Positions 10,790 through 22,709 of a stretch of 64,000 nt of DNA are shown here, piece after piece (position 1 is the stretch's first letter; each line of letters begins with the position of its first letter). The position numbers were made by a program, and so were the translations under genes. This DNA comes from Kingdonia uniflora (Eukaryota > Streptophyta > Magnoliopsida > Ranunculales > Circaeasteraceae). Location: NCBI GenBank assembly GCA_014058105.1, contig JACGCM010002205.1, forward strand, positions 124,001 through 188,000, given 5' to 3'. The notes beneath the pieces are model-generated. The model did not search any database and was not told the origin of the DNA. It was given only the letters and a program-made list of their open reading frames with translations.

Positions 10790-12690
10790 CTAAACTTGGT
10801 GAAGTATCGTAGTAGTCTGAACTTGGTGAAGCAAAAAGTGTGATCTGTCGATGTCAAAGTCTAAGCTGGCAAAGTAGAAGTCTAAGCTTGGTGAAGTAGA
10901 AGTCTGAGCTGTTAAGGTAAAAGGTTGATATGTTGAGGTAGAAGTCTCATATGAAGTAAAAGTCTGAACTGTCGAGGTAGAAGTCTGAACAGTCGAGGTA
11001 GAAGGCTGATCTGAAGTAAAAGTCTGAACTGTCGAGGTAGAAGGCTAGTCTGAAGTAGAAGTCTGAACTGCTGAAGTAGAGGACTGAACTGTTGAAGTAG
11101 AAGTCTGAGCTGTCTAGGTAGAAGGCTGATCTAAAGTAGAAGTCTGATCTGTCGAGGTAGAAGGCTGATCTTAAGTAGAAGTTTGATTTGTCGAGGTAGA
11201 AGGTTGATCTGAAGTAGAAGTCCGAACTATTGAAGTAGAGGTCCGAACTGCTAAGGTAGATGCCTGAGCTGTCGAGGTAGAAGGCTGATCTGAAGTAGAA
11301 GTCTGAACAGTCGAGGTAGAAGGCTAATCTGAAGTAAAAGTCTGAACTGTCGAGGTAGAAGGCTGGTCTGAAGTAGAAGTCTGAACTGTTGAAGTAAAGG
11401 ACTAAACTGTTAAAGTAGAAGTCTGAGCTGTCTAGGTAGAAGGCTGATCTAAAGTAGAAGTCTGATCTGTCGAGGTAGAAGGCTGATCTTAAGTAGAAGT
11501 TTGATTTGTCGAGGTAGAAGGCTGATCTGAAGTAGAAGTCTGAACTGTTGAAGTAGAGGTCCGAACTGTTGAGGTAGAAGCCTGAGCTGTTGAGGTAGAA
11601 GGCTGATCTGAAGTAGAAGTCTGATCTGTCGAGGTAGAAGGTTGATCTGAAGTAAAAGTCTGATTTGTAGAGGTAGAAGGCTGATCTGAAGTAGAAGTCT
11701 AAACTATCGAGGTAGAAGGCTGATATGAAGTAGAACTTCTGAGCTGTCGAGGTAGAAGGCTGATCTGAAGTAGAAGTCCGAACTGCTGAAGTAGAGGTCC
11801 GAACTGTTGAAGTAGAAGTCTGAACTTTGTGAAGTGAAAATTGTGATCGGTCGAAGCTGTCGAAGGTTGAAGTTTGATCTGAAGTAAAAGTCTAAACTTT
11901 GTGAAGTAAAAATTATGATCGGTCGAAGCTGTCGAAGGTAGAAGTATGATATGAAGTAGTTGTCTGAACTTTGTGAAGTGAAAATTGTGATCGGTCGAAG
12001 CTGTCGAAGGTAGAATTCTGATATGAAGTAGAAGTCTAAACTTTGTGAAGTAAAAATTATGATCGATCGAAGCTGTTGAAGGTAGAAGTCCGATCTGAAG
12101 TAAAAGTCTAAACTTTGTGAAGTGAAAATTGTGATCGTTCGAAACTGTCAAAGGTAGAAGTCTGATCTGAAGTAGAAGTCTGAACTTTGAGAAGTGAAAA
12201 TTGTGATCGGTCGAAGCTGTCGAAGGTAGAAGTCTGACCTAAAGTAGAAGTCTGAACTTTGTGAAGTTAAAATTGTGATCGGTCGAAGCTGTCGAAGGTA
12301 AAAGTCTGATATGTTGAAATAGAAGTTTGATATGTTTGAGTAGGTTTTGACACCTTTGAGTAGGCTTCGATGTAGAAGTCTGATGTGTTTGAAGTAAAAG
12401 TTTGATCTGTTTGAATAGGCCTCGACACCTTCGAGTAGGCTTTGAAGTAGAAGTCTGATCTGTTTGAAGTAGAAGTTTGATCTATTTGAGTAGGCTTCGA
12501 GTAGGCTTTAAAGTAGAAGTCTGATCTGTTTGAAGTAGGAGTTTGATCTGTTTGAGTAGGCTTCGACACCTTCGAGTAGGCTTTAGAGTAGAAGTATGAT
12601 GTGTTTGAAGTAAAAGTTTGATCTGTTTGAGTAGGCTTCGACACCTTCGAGTAGGCTTTGAAGTAGAACTCTGATATGTTTGAATGACTG
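10790..12690. repeat. LARD-1 internal tandem repeats (39-, 72- and 75-bp families)
   Basis: Three adjoining arrays are built from related words such as GAAGTAGAAGTCTGA. From about 10900 to 11810 the unit is about 39 bp. From about 11820 to 12300 it is 72 bp (GTGAAAATTGTGATCGGTCG). From about 12310 to 12690 it is about 75 bp (TAGGCTTCGACACC). A higher-order duplication of about 315 bp is visible: the block near 11090-11215 recurs near 11405-11530. The 72- and 75-bp units are multiples of three and hold minus-strand frames open (11699-12151 and 12267-12773), giving 24- and 25-residue peptide repeats that I take as a by-product. Confidence 0.88.
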
Positions 12691-13196
12691 TAGTGTGATC
12701 GAACCCTGGCGAGTTTTGAAGATATGTAGATCGAACCCTTACAGGACATCGAAGGATACCCGGGGTTAACCAAGAAATGGACTAGACTTCGAAGGCCTTA
12801 GCCACAACGAAGCATATCTGATCGCCCCCAATGCATCCCTGAGGATCCGGTATTGCAACCATCCTTGCCCCTCGAGTTTACTCGAAATTGGAGACTTGAA
12901 TTTTTTTGAGATTGCCCTCAAGTACCAGTCGGGTCGAAGGTTGACATGATACCTAAGTTAAACCAGGAGATTCTAAATGATACAGGAGACGAAGTAAGGG
13001 TGGAAAAACTTTTTTATTGAATGTTCTGGATTATATCAGTTGTACATGGTTGGAGACATGGCCTATTATAAGAGACCAGCTGCATTGTGTTCTACGGAGT
13101 TGTCGGCACGGGTAGAACTGGAACGGAAAGTGGGTACCATTGAGAAAGTCTGTGGAAGTTGAAAACAAAGGGAAGGGAAAGAAAAATTTGTAGGGT

Positions 13197-13212
13197 GGGA
13201 AACACAGACGGC
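13197..13212 (-). promoter_or_regulatory. degenerate primer-binding site of LARD-1 (tRNA-Asp type)
   Basis: The minus strand reads GCCGTCTGTGTTTCC, close to the GCCGTCTGTGGGAA part of the sites at 21772-21789 and 22692-22709. The LTR end and the first bases of the site (the TGGC part) are missing, consistent with a small deletion across the LTR/PBS junction. Confidence 0.6.
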
Positions 13213-13843
13213 TTTTGAAGGGGAAGTCGGCCCTTACACCATGGAGTTTTATCTTCAAACAAAGGAATGCAAGTATATAACCTATAATGCAGAAAATTAA
13301 TAGACAATATACTTGCGTAGAGGCCCGAATGTGGCACTCTACGACCTCTGATGAGGATTTTTAAGAGAGTTTATATTATTGATGAGTAATTGAAGGTTTG
13401 AATACTGGGCTTTACATTGTGATCGAAGGTAAACTGTAAGAGCTCAGAGGGGAGATCTTCTAACCTCACCTTGGTTCCCCATCTCTCATATTTATAGAAT
13501 CATAGGAGACTGAGTCACCAAGTGTGGGACAAGTTACATGAGTACTGTCAGGATATTCTGGAGTAAGTATAGGCGTCGGGCATGTCTGCACTGGTAAGGG
13601 TATGGGCACCGAACATGTCTGATGTGATGGCTGCCTGTCCCGTCATACTTCGACCATGTGCAGCTATGGTCAAAGTATTTCTGCTATGCTGTGTGGAGTA
13701 TGTTCTCGAGGCTTCAGGTAGAATATGCTTCGAGTAGGCTATGAGTAGGCTTCGAGTAGAAGGCTGCGAGTTGGCTTTGAGTAGAAGACTGCGAGTTAGC
13801 TTCGAGTAGAAGGCTACGAGTTGGCTTCGAGTAGGCTACTACA
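13213..13843 (-). repeat. 5' LTR of LARD-1
   Basis: About 630 bp. It begins (minus strand) TGTAGTAGCC at 13843. It lacks the last 15-17 bp of the LTR present in the left copy. Confidence 0.83.
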
Positions 13844-14031
13844 CATATCCCACATCTGAAAGTGATCATGAAGACTAGAATATCCAATAAAATGTGACCA
13901 TAAATATTATAATATTACAGACAATACAAGCATATCGAGGAAAAAGTGATCATTGTTTCACCAATACTTAAAACACATTCAAACCATTGTTTCTCACTCA
14001 CTAAATGTCTAAAATGAGAACAATGCCAAAA

Positions 14032-17000
14032 TTACAAACTTCTTTGGTTTGGCTTCCAGACCTGTCTTAGTGGCCTAAATGTCCTCTTGTAAGGATTTGT
14101 TGATGTTTGGCTTGCCACAGTTGGAATGTTTAGAGGGACAGTTTGAGAAGCATGAGTACGTACAGTTTGAGAAGCCTGAGTAGGGACAGTTTGAGAAGAC
14201 TGATTAGGGACTGAGTTTAACAACCATTCCTCCTCAAACCTCTAATAATTTAGAGCCATTTCAGTTATAGTTGATGAAGCATGTGTAGTTCTAGATCCTC
14301 CCCTTACTTGACCTGACTCAGTCTGTGTACTTCTAGATCTTCCCCTTCCTATACCTTGATCTGATGAAGCATGTGCAGTTCCACCATTCTCCTTCCTCTA
14401 CCTTGTCTTGGAGGTGCAGGTGTAGTAATTCCACCATTCCCCCTTCCTCTACCTTGTCTTGGAGGTGCAGGTGTAGCAATTCTACCACTCCCCCTTCCTC
14501 TACCTTGTATTGGAGATATAGGTGCAGTCATCCCCCTTCCCGTTCCTCCTCCTATATGTCTGCCTCTACTCCTTCCCCTGGACACTTGTACACTATTATT
14601 ATTTACTTTAGACTGAGTATTAGATGCAAATACTGGCTTTGGCCTACTCCCTAATGGCCTTCCTCCGTTATTGTTCACATAAGTGCTCCTTGTGGTATTT
14701 GTTGGGGTCTCAATACCCATGGTTCTCCTGTAAGCTGCTTAACTGCTAGGAGTGTCTGTTCTTGTACATGGTCTAATTGATGGATTTGCTGAACATCAGC
14801 TGTTGGTAGACCTTTACATATCTTTTTGTTGTGTCCATAGCCACCATATTTACCACATCTTTTTTGTAATCTACCCCCTTCATCAGCACCTTTAATTCTT
14901 ACTTTCTTTAGTCTTCCTGGCCCTCTGACTAGTTGTAGAGGTTCAACATGAGTAGGTGGCTACATTAACAACAAAACAGAATAGACTATTAGAATTGTAT
15001 AGATAAAATGTTCCACACCTCAATAAAATTTAAGAAATTCTTACTTTCTCCCAGTGTGAAGAATCAGATACTGGATGAACAACTCTACTGTAAGTGGCAT
15101 TATAAGAAAAAACAAAGTGGTAATGAGAACAATAACTGCAAACATCAAAAAGTATATCTACATTAATAAGGATTAGAATTGAAGAAAACATGTACCAATT
15201 AGTATATAACTTACTTCTTCAACTGTACTCTCATTGGCACCAAAATACTAGCAACATGAACACATGGTAGTCCTGTGAGTTTCCATTCATTGCATTGACA
15301 AGTATGTGCCTTGATATTGACTATCCACCTAGAGTCACTACTTCCAATTGAAACCCACTCATCTAAGTGTCCTTTCTCTACATCATACTCCCCATAGTGT
15401 TGCATTACTTTCTCAAGATGTGCAGTTGCTTTTGGTACAAGACCATCTTGATCCCATGTTTTTGCCTTGGTCTTTCTCTCAAACATTAACTTCATAATCA
15501 TTAAATTGAGTCTTTCTATAGCCTTTTGTAGTGGTTTGTCCCTAATTTTCATAATTCACCAATTGAAGCTTTCAGAGAAATTATTGGTGATGTGCTCACA
15601 CTTTGAAGTGAAGTTAAAGTGTGATCTGTACCAATGGTCATAAGGTTCTTGATCTAGCCATACTTTTGCACTAGGATCAATATCTGCTAACTAGTCCAGG
15701 AATATTTGTTTGTTCACTTGCCTAAGGGCTTTTGCTGCACCCCAAGTCAACCTCTCCAAGTAGGATCCTTTGTGGTACTTCTTCATATTCTTATACATAT
15801 GTCGAAAACAAAACCTATGATTGGCATGTGGAAAAACTGCTTTCACTGCTTCAATTAGCCCCTTTTGTCTATCATATATAAATGTTAGTTTGCCTGAATG
15901 CAGCATGAAATGATACTGAACCTTAAGCAGGAATGAAGTCCATGACACTTTGCATTCACTTCTACATAAGAACACTGCAATGGGAAACAAACCATTGTTG
16001 GCATCCAAACTAAGCATAGACAAAAAAATACCCCCATATTTCCCCTTTAGAAAGCAACCATCTAATCCAAAAATTGGCCTACATCCATTTACAAACCCAT
16101 CCAAAGATGCTTTGAATGCCACACAAGTTTCAATCCACTGTAAAGAAGTATCTTCCCTCCAAGTTCTAGCAATGTTGCCGGATTTGTATAAAGTATCTCA
16201 AGACACAAGGCTGGTAACTGTTTGTAACCCTTATCATATGAGCCCACTATTTTCTCCATGCATATGGTCTTTGTATTCCAAGCTGTATAGTAAGAAATAA
16301 CAACCCCAAACTTTTTCTTTATTCTTGTTACAACAGACTTTAGAGTCAATGTTGTGACATCCCTAACCAACTCTTCAATCTCAGCTGCAACCCATTGTGC
16401 ATTGGTCAATTTATTAAATCCATCAGTGTTTCCCATATAAACATGTTTAAAGGACCTTTTCCTAAGCACCATTGTATGTCCATCATTGGTTCTTGAAATC
16501 AAACACCACCATTCATAAGTTTCAACACTACATTTCAACTTTAGCCTAGTGCTATCATTATTGACATGTCTATATGTAAATATTTTCCTAATACCAAAGT
16601 TTCTCATGAATCCCTTTGCCTCATAAACATTTGGCCACTGCATCCCAACTATCAACCTTTTTACATCACTATCAATATAGGGTTCAAATGGTTCATTTTT
16701 TTCTGCTTCATATATGTTATCAAACTTGTCAGCAATACCATCAAATTCTTCTTCAATTTGTTGTAAAGTTGGCACATCATCCCCATCTTGAGATGTATGT
16801 GTACTATAATATCCTGATTCAGGATCCAAATTATCAATGTGGAGCAGGGCATTCTTTATCCATCTCTGCACTTCTTGATATGTGTCATTATCACTATTCC
16901 AATCTTTACTATTTGCTTCATATTCTTCTTATTCAGTTACATTTTCAGCCCCATCCAGACCTTCATCAAATCCATCCAGACCTTCATGTTCTTCTTGTTC

Positions 17001-17634
17001 AGTTACATTTTCAACCCCATCCAGACTTTCATCAAATCCATTCAGACCTTCATGTTCTTCTTGTTCTTGTTCTTGTTCTTGTTTTTGTTCACTAGTATAA
17101 GTCTCAGGCAAGTCATCTAATTCCTTCTCTGGTAGCTCACCAGGCTTTAGCTTCTTTGCTTTTGGTTTTGTAGTTTGGGGCTTGGGTTTCCAATTTTGAG
17201 TAAACTTTTTCTTTGTTGCTTTGGTTGGTTTAAGAATTTCATTCACATCAACATCATCTTCAAGTAATATCATGTAATCTCCTTCTTCTGTTGGATTAAC
17301 TCCACCCCCACCCCGCTTTGACCACTTTCTAATGGCTTGCAATAGAAATGTGTAGTTGACATCCTATCTTCATCACCATGAACCCAAATGTCCCTTAATT
17401 CATCTGTGTTGTAGACAACAAAATGAACCCTATTGTAGAGACATATCAATTCAACACTTTTGCCATCTTCTATATAAGGCCACTGTCCCTTAAAGTGGTT
17501 GATAATCCTCACACATATTTCATTGACAAAATCATGAAAATGTACTTTCCCCCTATGCACAATACCATAGGTAAATCTCTTCCCTCCCTTATAATCTTTA
17601 TGCTTCCACCCCTTAGCAGGCCTTGTACCCCACG
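14032..17634 (-). pseudogene. MuDR-type MULE transposase (MULE-1), 5'-truncated by insertion
   Basis: Domains in order: a PB1-like N-terminal part (17634-17280); an acidic and lysine-rich linker (17340-16930); the MuDR DNA-binding region with IGMQWPNVYEAKGFMRNF (about 16660-16600); and the catalytic MULE domain (16122-15600). That domain has GLDGCFLKGKYGG carrying the first Asp, YDRQKGL carrying the second, CFRHMYKN, and NNFSESFN with the likely catalytic Glu. A SWIM finger follows (CQCNEWKLTGLPCVHV, about 15305-15255), then a donor at about 15211 and two downstream exons. The knuckle near 14850 has its second Cys replaced by Tyr (CGKYGGYGHNKKIC). The tail is rich in RQGRGRG and SQTVP repeats and ends near 14032. 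There are frameshifts between the ORF blocks and a stop near 15550. The 5' end is cut at 17634 by LARD-2. It reads inward, toward the GRF gene. Confidence 0.88.
14395..14530. repeat. about 60-bp tandem repeat encoding RGRG-rich transposase tail
   Basis: Near-identical units of about 60 bp (TACCTTGTCTTGGAGGTGCAGG) recur near 14399, 14459 and, more diverged, 14510. On the coding (minus) strand they give PAPPRQGRGRG-type repeats, an RGG-like basic tail found in some MULE transposases. Confidence 0.75.
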
Positions 17635-18222
17635 TGTAATAGCCTATTTTGGTATTGGACGAAGATAACACCTTACACCCTTGAAATATAGAATGTTAGC
17701 TAAAAACTGAAAATAACTAACATGAGATTTAGCGTGGAAATTCCTTAAATGGGTTAAAAACCACGACCTCTCCTAAGGATTTTTGGAAAGAATGGTGTTT
17801 ATATAGATGCTAGCTATTACAAAGAGAAAGAGATTGAATATCTGAGTTTTGGTAGGGATGACTTTATCTAAGAGTTTTGTAGATGATCCTTGCCCCTTGG
17901 ATTCTAATCTCCAGGTCTCTTTTTGTAGGTCTTATAATATGACCGTTGGTTATATTGATGAGGAACGTTACAATATTAGGTTTTGACGAGTCTTCATAAT
18001 GGTCTTCATAATGGTCGAGTAACGGCTTGAGTAACTTTTCTTCCTTGTAACCGCTCCATAATGTGTCATAAATGCGCTATGTATTTGTTGACGAGGTTGA
18101 GTAAATGTGTGATGGTTGAATGCTAAGACCTGAGCTTGAGCTTCAGAACTGGCCTTTACATCCAATCGGGCTAAAGTTAGAAATTTGGGTTTAGGTCGAG
18201 TATTGAAAATAAGTTAACTACA
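17635..18222 (-). repeat. 3' LTR of LARD-2 copy B
   Basis: 588 bp, similar throughout to 21792-22346. It abuts a purine tract at 18223 and transposase coding sequence at 17634. Confidence 0.87.
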
Positions 18223-18354
18223 TACTCCCCATCTCAGCCAATAGTACGAGAAGCATTAAGGGCGAGTGGTGTTGGTTGAGACACATCTTTGATCTTTAAA
18301 TATGTAGACTGTATGGTTGGATTGGTTGAACCAATAACCAACTGTTCGAATGTA

Positions 18355-18545
18355 AGAGAATGTATGATAATGTAGTAGAATGTATGATGTAGTAAAATGG
18401 ATGATAATGTATTTAAATGTATGATAGTATGTTAGAATGTATGATTTAGAATGTAGTAGAATGGATGATAATGTAGTAGAATGTATGATGATATAGTAGA
18501 ATGGATGATAATGTATTAGAATGTATGATAATGTAGTGATGTTGT
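18355..18545. repeat. AT-rich minisatellite of LARD-2 (copy B)
   Basis: Tandem variants of GTAGAATGTATGATAAT with a period of about 18 bp (doubling to 36). The reverse complement recurs at 25340-25595 in copy A, so it is a family-specific internal repeat. Confidence 0.85.
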
Positions 18546-18579
18546 ATTTTCTTATGTATAGGTCGAATTGAACAAATAA

Positions 18580-19150
18580 ATAACGAACTATTAAGAGATG
18601 TTTGCTTGTTAAAGTAGTAATGTATATCTCAGTTAAAGGTTGAATTGAACGAATCAATAAGCGACCGTAATGAGATATATTGAATGTTGAATAGCTGTAT
18701 AGCGTGTCTCTGCCAGGTCGAATTGATTGACTCAATAAGTGGCCCTCAGGACAGCGTGTATACTTGAAGAGCTATGTTGTAGGTCTCAGTTAAAGGTCGA
18801 ATTACGCGTATCAATAAGCGACCGTAATGAGACATATTGAATGCTGAATAGCTGTATATCGTGTCTCTGCCTGGTCGAATTGATTGACTCAATAAGTGAC
18901 CCTCGGGACAGCGTGTATACTTGAAGAGCTATGTTGTAGGTCTCAGTTAAAGGTCGAATTGAGCGTATCAATAAGCTATTGTAATGATATTGAATGTTGA
19001 ATAGCTATATAGCGTATCTCTGCCAGGTCAAATTAATTGACTCAATAAGCGTCCCTCGGGACAACATGTATACTGGAAGAGCTATGTTGTAGGTCTCAGT
19101 TACAGGTCAAATTAAGCGTATCAATAAGCGACCGTTATGAGAAATGTATT
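18580..19150. repeat. 155-bp tandem repeat of LARD-2 (copy B)
   Basis: The landmark GGTCTCAGTTA recurs near 18782, 18939 and 19092, with a diverged copy near 18625. The period is 153-157 bp and there are about 3.5 copies. Each unit carries GGTCGAATTG twice and TGTCTCTGCC. The same repeat is at 24640-25335, inverted. Confidence 0.87.
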
Positions 19151-19263
19151 TGAAATTCTTGAATGTAAGCTGGACTGTTTGACCCAATAACCAACTTTTA
19201 GATATATATCATGTGTTCTGTTTGGCCGAATTGGCCGATCCAATAACCGAGCTGTAAGATTTT

Positions 19264-19880
19264 GGTCAAGCTCGCCCTGAGTATGAGTTAAGTTGATTAA
19301 TCTTGAGCCTGAAGTTGAGGTTGAACATTTGCATCTGAAGCTGAGGTCAGGTTCGTCCCGAGTGTAAGCTTGAATAAGTTGTAATCGCCTCGAGTACCTC
19401 GACCTCGAGTACCTTCATAATGTGGTTTGATAAGTACGATCATTGAGTCTAAATATGAGATCGAGCTCGCCCCGAGTATGAGCTTGAATAATGAGCTCGA
19501 TAATAAGTTGTAATTGCCTCGAGTACCTCGACCTCGAGTGCCTTAATAATGCGGTTTGTTGAAGATTTTAGGCTGGGTTTTCCCCGAATATGAGTTAAGT
19601 TGTTTGATCTCGAGTCTTGAAGTTGAGTTTGAACATTGTGTCTGAAGATGACATCTAGCTCACCCCGAGTATAAGCTTGAATAAGTTGTAATCGCCTCGA
19701 GTACCATGACCTCGAGCGCTTTTATCATGTAGTTTGATGTTGTTTGAAAAGATGAGGCCGAGCATTGAGTTTGAATCTAAAGTCAGGCTCGCCCCGAGTA
19801 TGATTGAATGTGCTGGTCGAGCTTTGTGTCTGAATCTGAAGTCGGGATCACCCTGAGTATGCGTTGAGTCGATTGATTCC
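19264..19880. repeat. degenerate CCTCGAGTACC repeats of LARD-2 interior
   Basis: Words such as GCTCGCCCCGAGTATGAGC and CGCCTCGAGTACC recur at uneven intervals (about 19265, 19350, 19465, 19570, 19655 and 19780). Related but fewer copies occur in copy A at 24310-24560. No coding capacity is evident. Confidence 0.7.
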
Positions 19881-21771
19881 AATACTTGGGATTTGTATGT
19901 TGGGAGGAATCGAGCAGCTCTGGAGTACGAAATAACATCTTAGCTTCATAGATATTGAGTTTTGGTAAGGACAACCATATAATCATCGGACTTGAGTTCA
20001 TATGGAGACTGACTTGCAGCAAACCTGTGGAGTTCTGCATCTTTTGTTTGGCCTAAAATTCATATTAGCTGCTGTTAATTCTGTTGTTGTTGCTGTAAAC
20101 TTGGCATAGTAGTTGCGGCAGATGAAGTAGGCGAGTAAGATGTTCCCCCGAGTGAGATGAAGTAGCTGTTGGTTATTGGTATCAGCTTCTCATTGGCATA
20201 GGATACCAAAACAAAGTTCTAATGGCTCATTGGCATTGTGAAATTCTCGTTGAGTATGAGCAATCTTGTGAAGAGATTAAAACCACAGTTTGAGTGTGTG
20301 ACTGGTTTCAACTTTTGAGTTCTAACTTCCATTTTTGGTATCCTGAACTCCATGCAAGTAAAATAAATGTTGTTTACAAGTTGTTGTTCGTGGGCACTTG
20401 ATTAGCAAAGAAGCACCATGGCAGATTCAAACAGACTTCATTCGAGTACAAATGACGCTAAGTCTGATGAGATCGTGAAGGCTAGTGATTAAGTGCGAAA
20501 CATAACTGATCAGGTGTATGAGCAAAGAAACAAACACGGCGACGACAACTAGTTCCATCTTTTACAAGGCTGAGCACAATATCGAGCAAGGTGCAACCAA
20601 CGCTGATAAGATTGAATTCATTTGTAATCTCATTGGGGCTTCACAAATTTTTGATTGTCGATTCAATTTGACATGTAAAGTCCATTGTGGCTTCACGAAC
20701 TGTTGTTATTCCGAAGATGGTTTGACCTGTAACTTTGGGATTGGATCTTCACGAACTCTAGTTCTGCCAAAAATAATTCGACCTATAAATTCGATCTTCA
20801 CGAACTGTTGATGTTGATATAATTGGAACTAGCTTCACGAACTGTTTGATGTAGAGACAATTCGACCTGGAATGCCCTTATAAGTGAGACCCACTGATTT
20901 GATTTGCGGTTTGTAGCAGTAACTTGAAACAACAAATGTTGTTCTTGAAGCAGATGAGATAAATCACAGATCTCTTTAACATAATTATTTGTAGTTTGAA
21001 CATCGGTTGAGATCGATCGTGCTATTTGTTGAGGTCGAGTGAAGTTTAAGCTTTAAGATCGTAGTTCGAGCTCGAAGAAATTTAACTCAAATTGTGAATA
21101 GCTCGAGTTCGAATTGGTTATACAATTGTAATCAGTTCGGCCTCCCAAGCTCGAATACGAGCTTGTTTACAGAGATTCAAGACCTCCAAGCTTGATTGAA
21201 AGAGAGAGAGAAAAATACCTCATTGTTGAATTCTAGTTGATGCTGATAAGAGAGAGGATGACGATTAGACAATACGAACAACCACCTTGACGATGTTGAT
21301 GATGGTGATCGGAGAGTGAGAGAGATGATGGTGATGCTCATGATTAATTGCCTATTGTTGTGCTTCGTATAGTTGTAGCTGGACGAAATTTCATCTCGAT
21401 TCAGCTCGGCTCAGATAGAGACACACAGAGAGAGAGAGAGAGAAAGGTTCTGTAACTTCTGTTTGTTACGTGTTACTTCGTCGTCCCCACTAGAGGATCG
21501 TGACTTAGGCTCGGTATTTTGAGAAAATGATAAACAACAGAGTCTGGCATTAAATAACGTGATTCTGCGACTATTTTCGACCGGGATTGACTCTGAGTTT
21601 GCGTCGATTTGCTTCTTGGAGTAACGAATTGAGCGTGGTTTGCTCGTGATTTCGTTAGAGAGACACGAGGATGAACTTGAATCAGTTTGTAAATTATGGT
21701 CTGGAGGTGCTATTCTTCAGAGAGGAATGAAATATCAACTGGATCGGAGAACTCTGAGTATAATGCTTTGA

Positions 21772-21789
21772 TTCCCACAGACGGCGCCA
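21772..21789 (-). promoter_or_regulatory. primer-binding site of LARD-2 copy B (tRNA-Asp type)
   Basis: The minus strand reads TGGCGCCGTCTGTGGGAA two bases from the LTR end. It resembles the plant tRNA-Asp 3' end complement used by many Ty3/gypsy elements and fixes the transcription direction as minus. Confidence 0.82.
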
Positions 21790-21791
21790 AA

Positions 21792-22346
21792 TGCAATAAC
21801 CTATTTTTGTATTTGACGAAGATAGCGCCCTACACCCTTGAAATATAGAATGTTAGCTAAGAACTGAAAATAACTAGCACGAGATTTAGCATGGAAAACC
21901 CTTAAATGGGTTAAAGACCACGACCTCTCCTGAGGATTTTAGAAAGAGAAAGATCTTTGTTGATGACTGATAGCTATTACATAGAGAGAGAGATGTAGAA
22001 AAGGTCTCTTAGATGGTCACAGATAAGCCTTATTTAATCTGTAGTTATCTGGTCCTATTTAAAGGTCTTAATAACATGACCGTTATTGCTTTAATGGGAA
22101 TTGTAACAATATCAGGTTTTGACGAGTCTTCATAATGGTCGAGTAACGGCTTGAGTAACTCTTATTCCTTGTACCTGCTCCATAATGTGTTATAAATGTA
22201 CCACGTGTTTGTTGATGAGGTCGAGTAAATGCGTGATGGTCGAATGCTTAAGACCTGAGCTTGAGTTTCAGAACTGGCATTTACATCCAATCGGGCTGAA
22301 GGTCAAAATCTAGGTTTAGGTCGAGTATTGGAAATAAGCCACTACA
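21792..22346 (-). repeat. 5' LTR of LARD-2 copy B
   Basis: 555 bp, starting on the minus strand with TGTAGTGGC at 22346. It joins directly to copy A through ATTAT (22347-22351). Confidence 0.87.
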
Positions 22347-22691
22347 ATTATGAAGACTCATCAAAACCTGATATTGTAATGTTTCTCATTAAAGCAATAA
22401 TGGTTATGTTTAAGACCTATAAATAGGACCAGAGAGCTACAAATTAAAGGAGGCTTCTCTGAGAATTCCTAAGAGACCTTTTCTACATCTCTCTCTCTAT
22501 GTAATAGCTAGCAGTCATCAACAAAGATCTCTCTCTTTCAAAAATCCTCAGGAGAGGTCATGGTTTTTAACCCATTTAAGGGTTTTTCACGCTAAATCTC
22601 GTGCTAGTTATTTTTAGTTCCAAGCTAACATTCTATATTTCAAGGGTGTAAGGCGCTATCTTCATCCAATACAAAAATAGGCTATTATATT

Positions 22692-22709
22692 TGGCGCCGT
22701 CTGTGGGAA
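22692..22709 (+). promoter_or_regulatory. primer-binding site of LARD-2 copy A (tRNA-Asp type)
   Basis: TGGCGCCGTCTGTGGGAA lies just inside the LTR end at about 22689, identical to the site in copy B. It shows that copy A reads on the plus strand. Confidence 0.82.

Larger units (their letters stand above)
9804..13843 (-). mobile_element. LARD-1: coding-poor LTR retrotransposon inserted in MULE-1
   Basis: Direct LTRs lie at 9804-10448 and 13213-13843. On the minus strand the LTR runs from TGTAGTAGCC to CCCCTACA. A purine tract (minus GAGAAGGGGCGAA) abuts the left LTR at 10449. A degenerate tRNA-Asp-type primer-binding site abuts the right LTR. The target duplication is CACAT (9799-9803) and CATAT (13844-13848). 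The 2.8-kb interior has no gag or pol and is dominated by tandem repeats (10790-12690). It must have relied on enzymes of another element. The TG...CA ends and tRNA-Asp primer suggest Ty3/gypsy affiliation. Confidence 0.85.
17635..22346 (-). mobile_element. LARD-2 copy B: coding-poor LTR retrotransposon, complete
   Basis: LTRs lie at 17635-18222 and 21792-22346 (minus-strand ends TGTAGTGGC and GGTTATTGCA). A textbook tRNA-Asp-type primer site lies at 21772-21789 with a 2-base spacer. The purine tract (minus GGCTGAGATGGGGAGTA) lies at 18223-18239. The 3.5-kb interior holds tandem repeats and AT-rich filler, with no gag or pol. Its left end interrupts the MULE-1 transposase at 17634. The left flank is CCACG and the base next to the right end starts ATTAT, so no ordinary target duplication exists. 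Copy A lies head-to-head against it. Confidence 0.85.

Noticed and set aside
11699..12773. Two minus-strand ORFs encoding regular 24- and 25-residue repeats
   Set aside because: The DNA repeat periods (72 and 75 bp) are multiples of three, which alone keeps a frame open. The peptides have no known domain and lie in a coding-poor LTR element interior.
16566..17120. Overlapping plus-strand ORFs up to 159 codons
   Set aside because: Antisense to the MULE-1 transposase acidic linker, whose repeated codons keep several frames open.
18256..18735. 159-codon minus-strand ORF
   Set aside because: Consists of the AT-rich minisatellite and the 155-bp repeat of LARD-2; an artefact of tandem repetition.
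21772..21789. tRNA-like sequence
   Set aside because: It is only the 18-base primer-binding complement of a tRNA 3' end; no cloverleaf can be formed around it. No tRNA gene was recognised anywhere.
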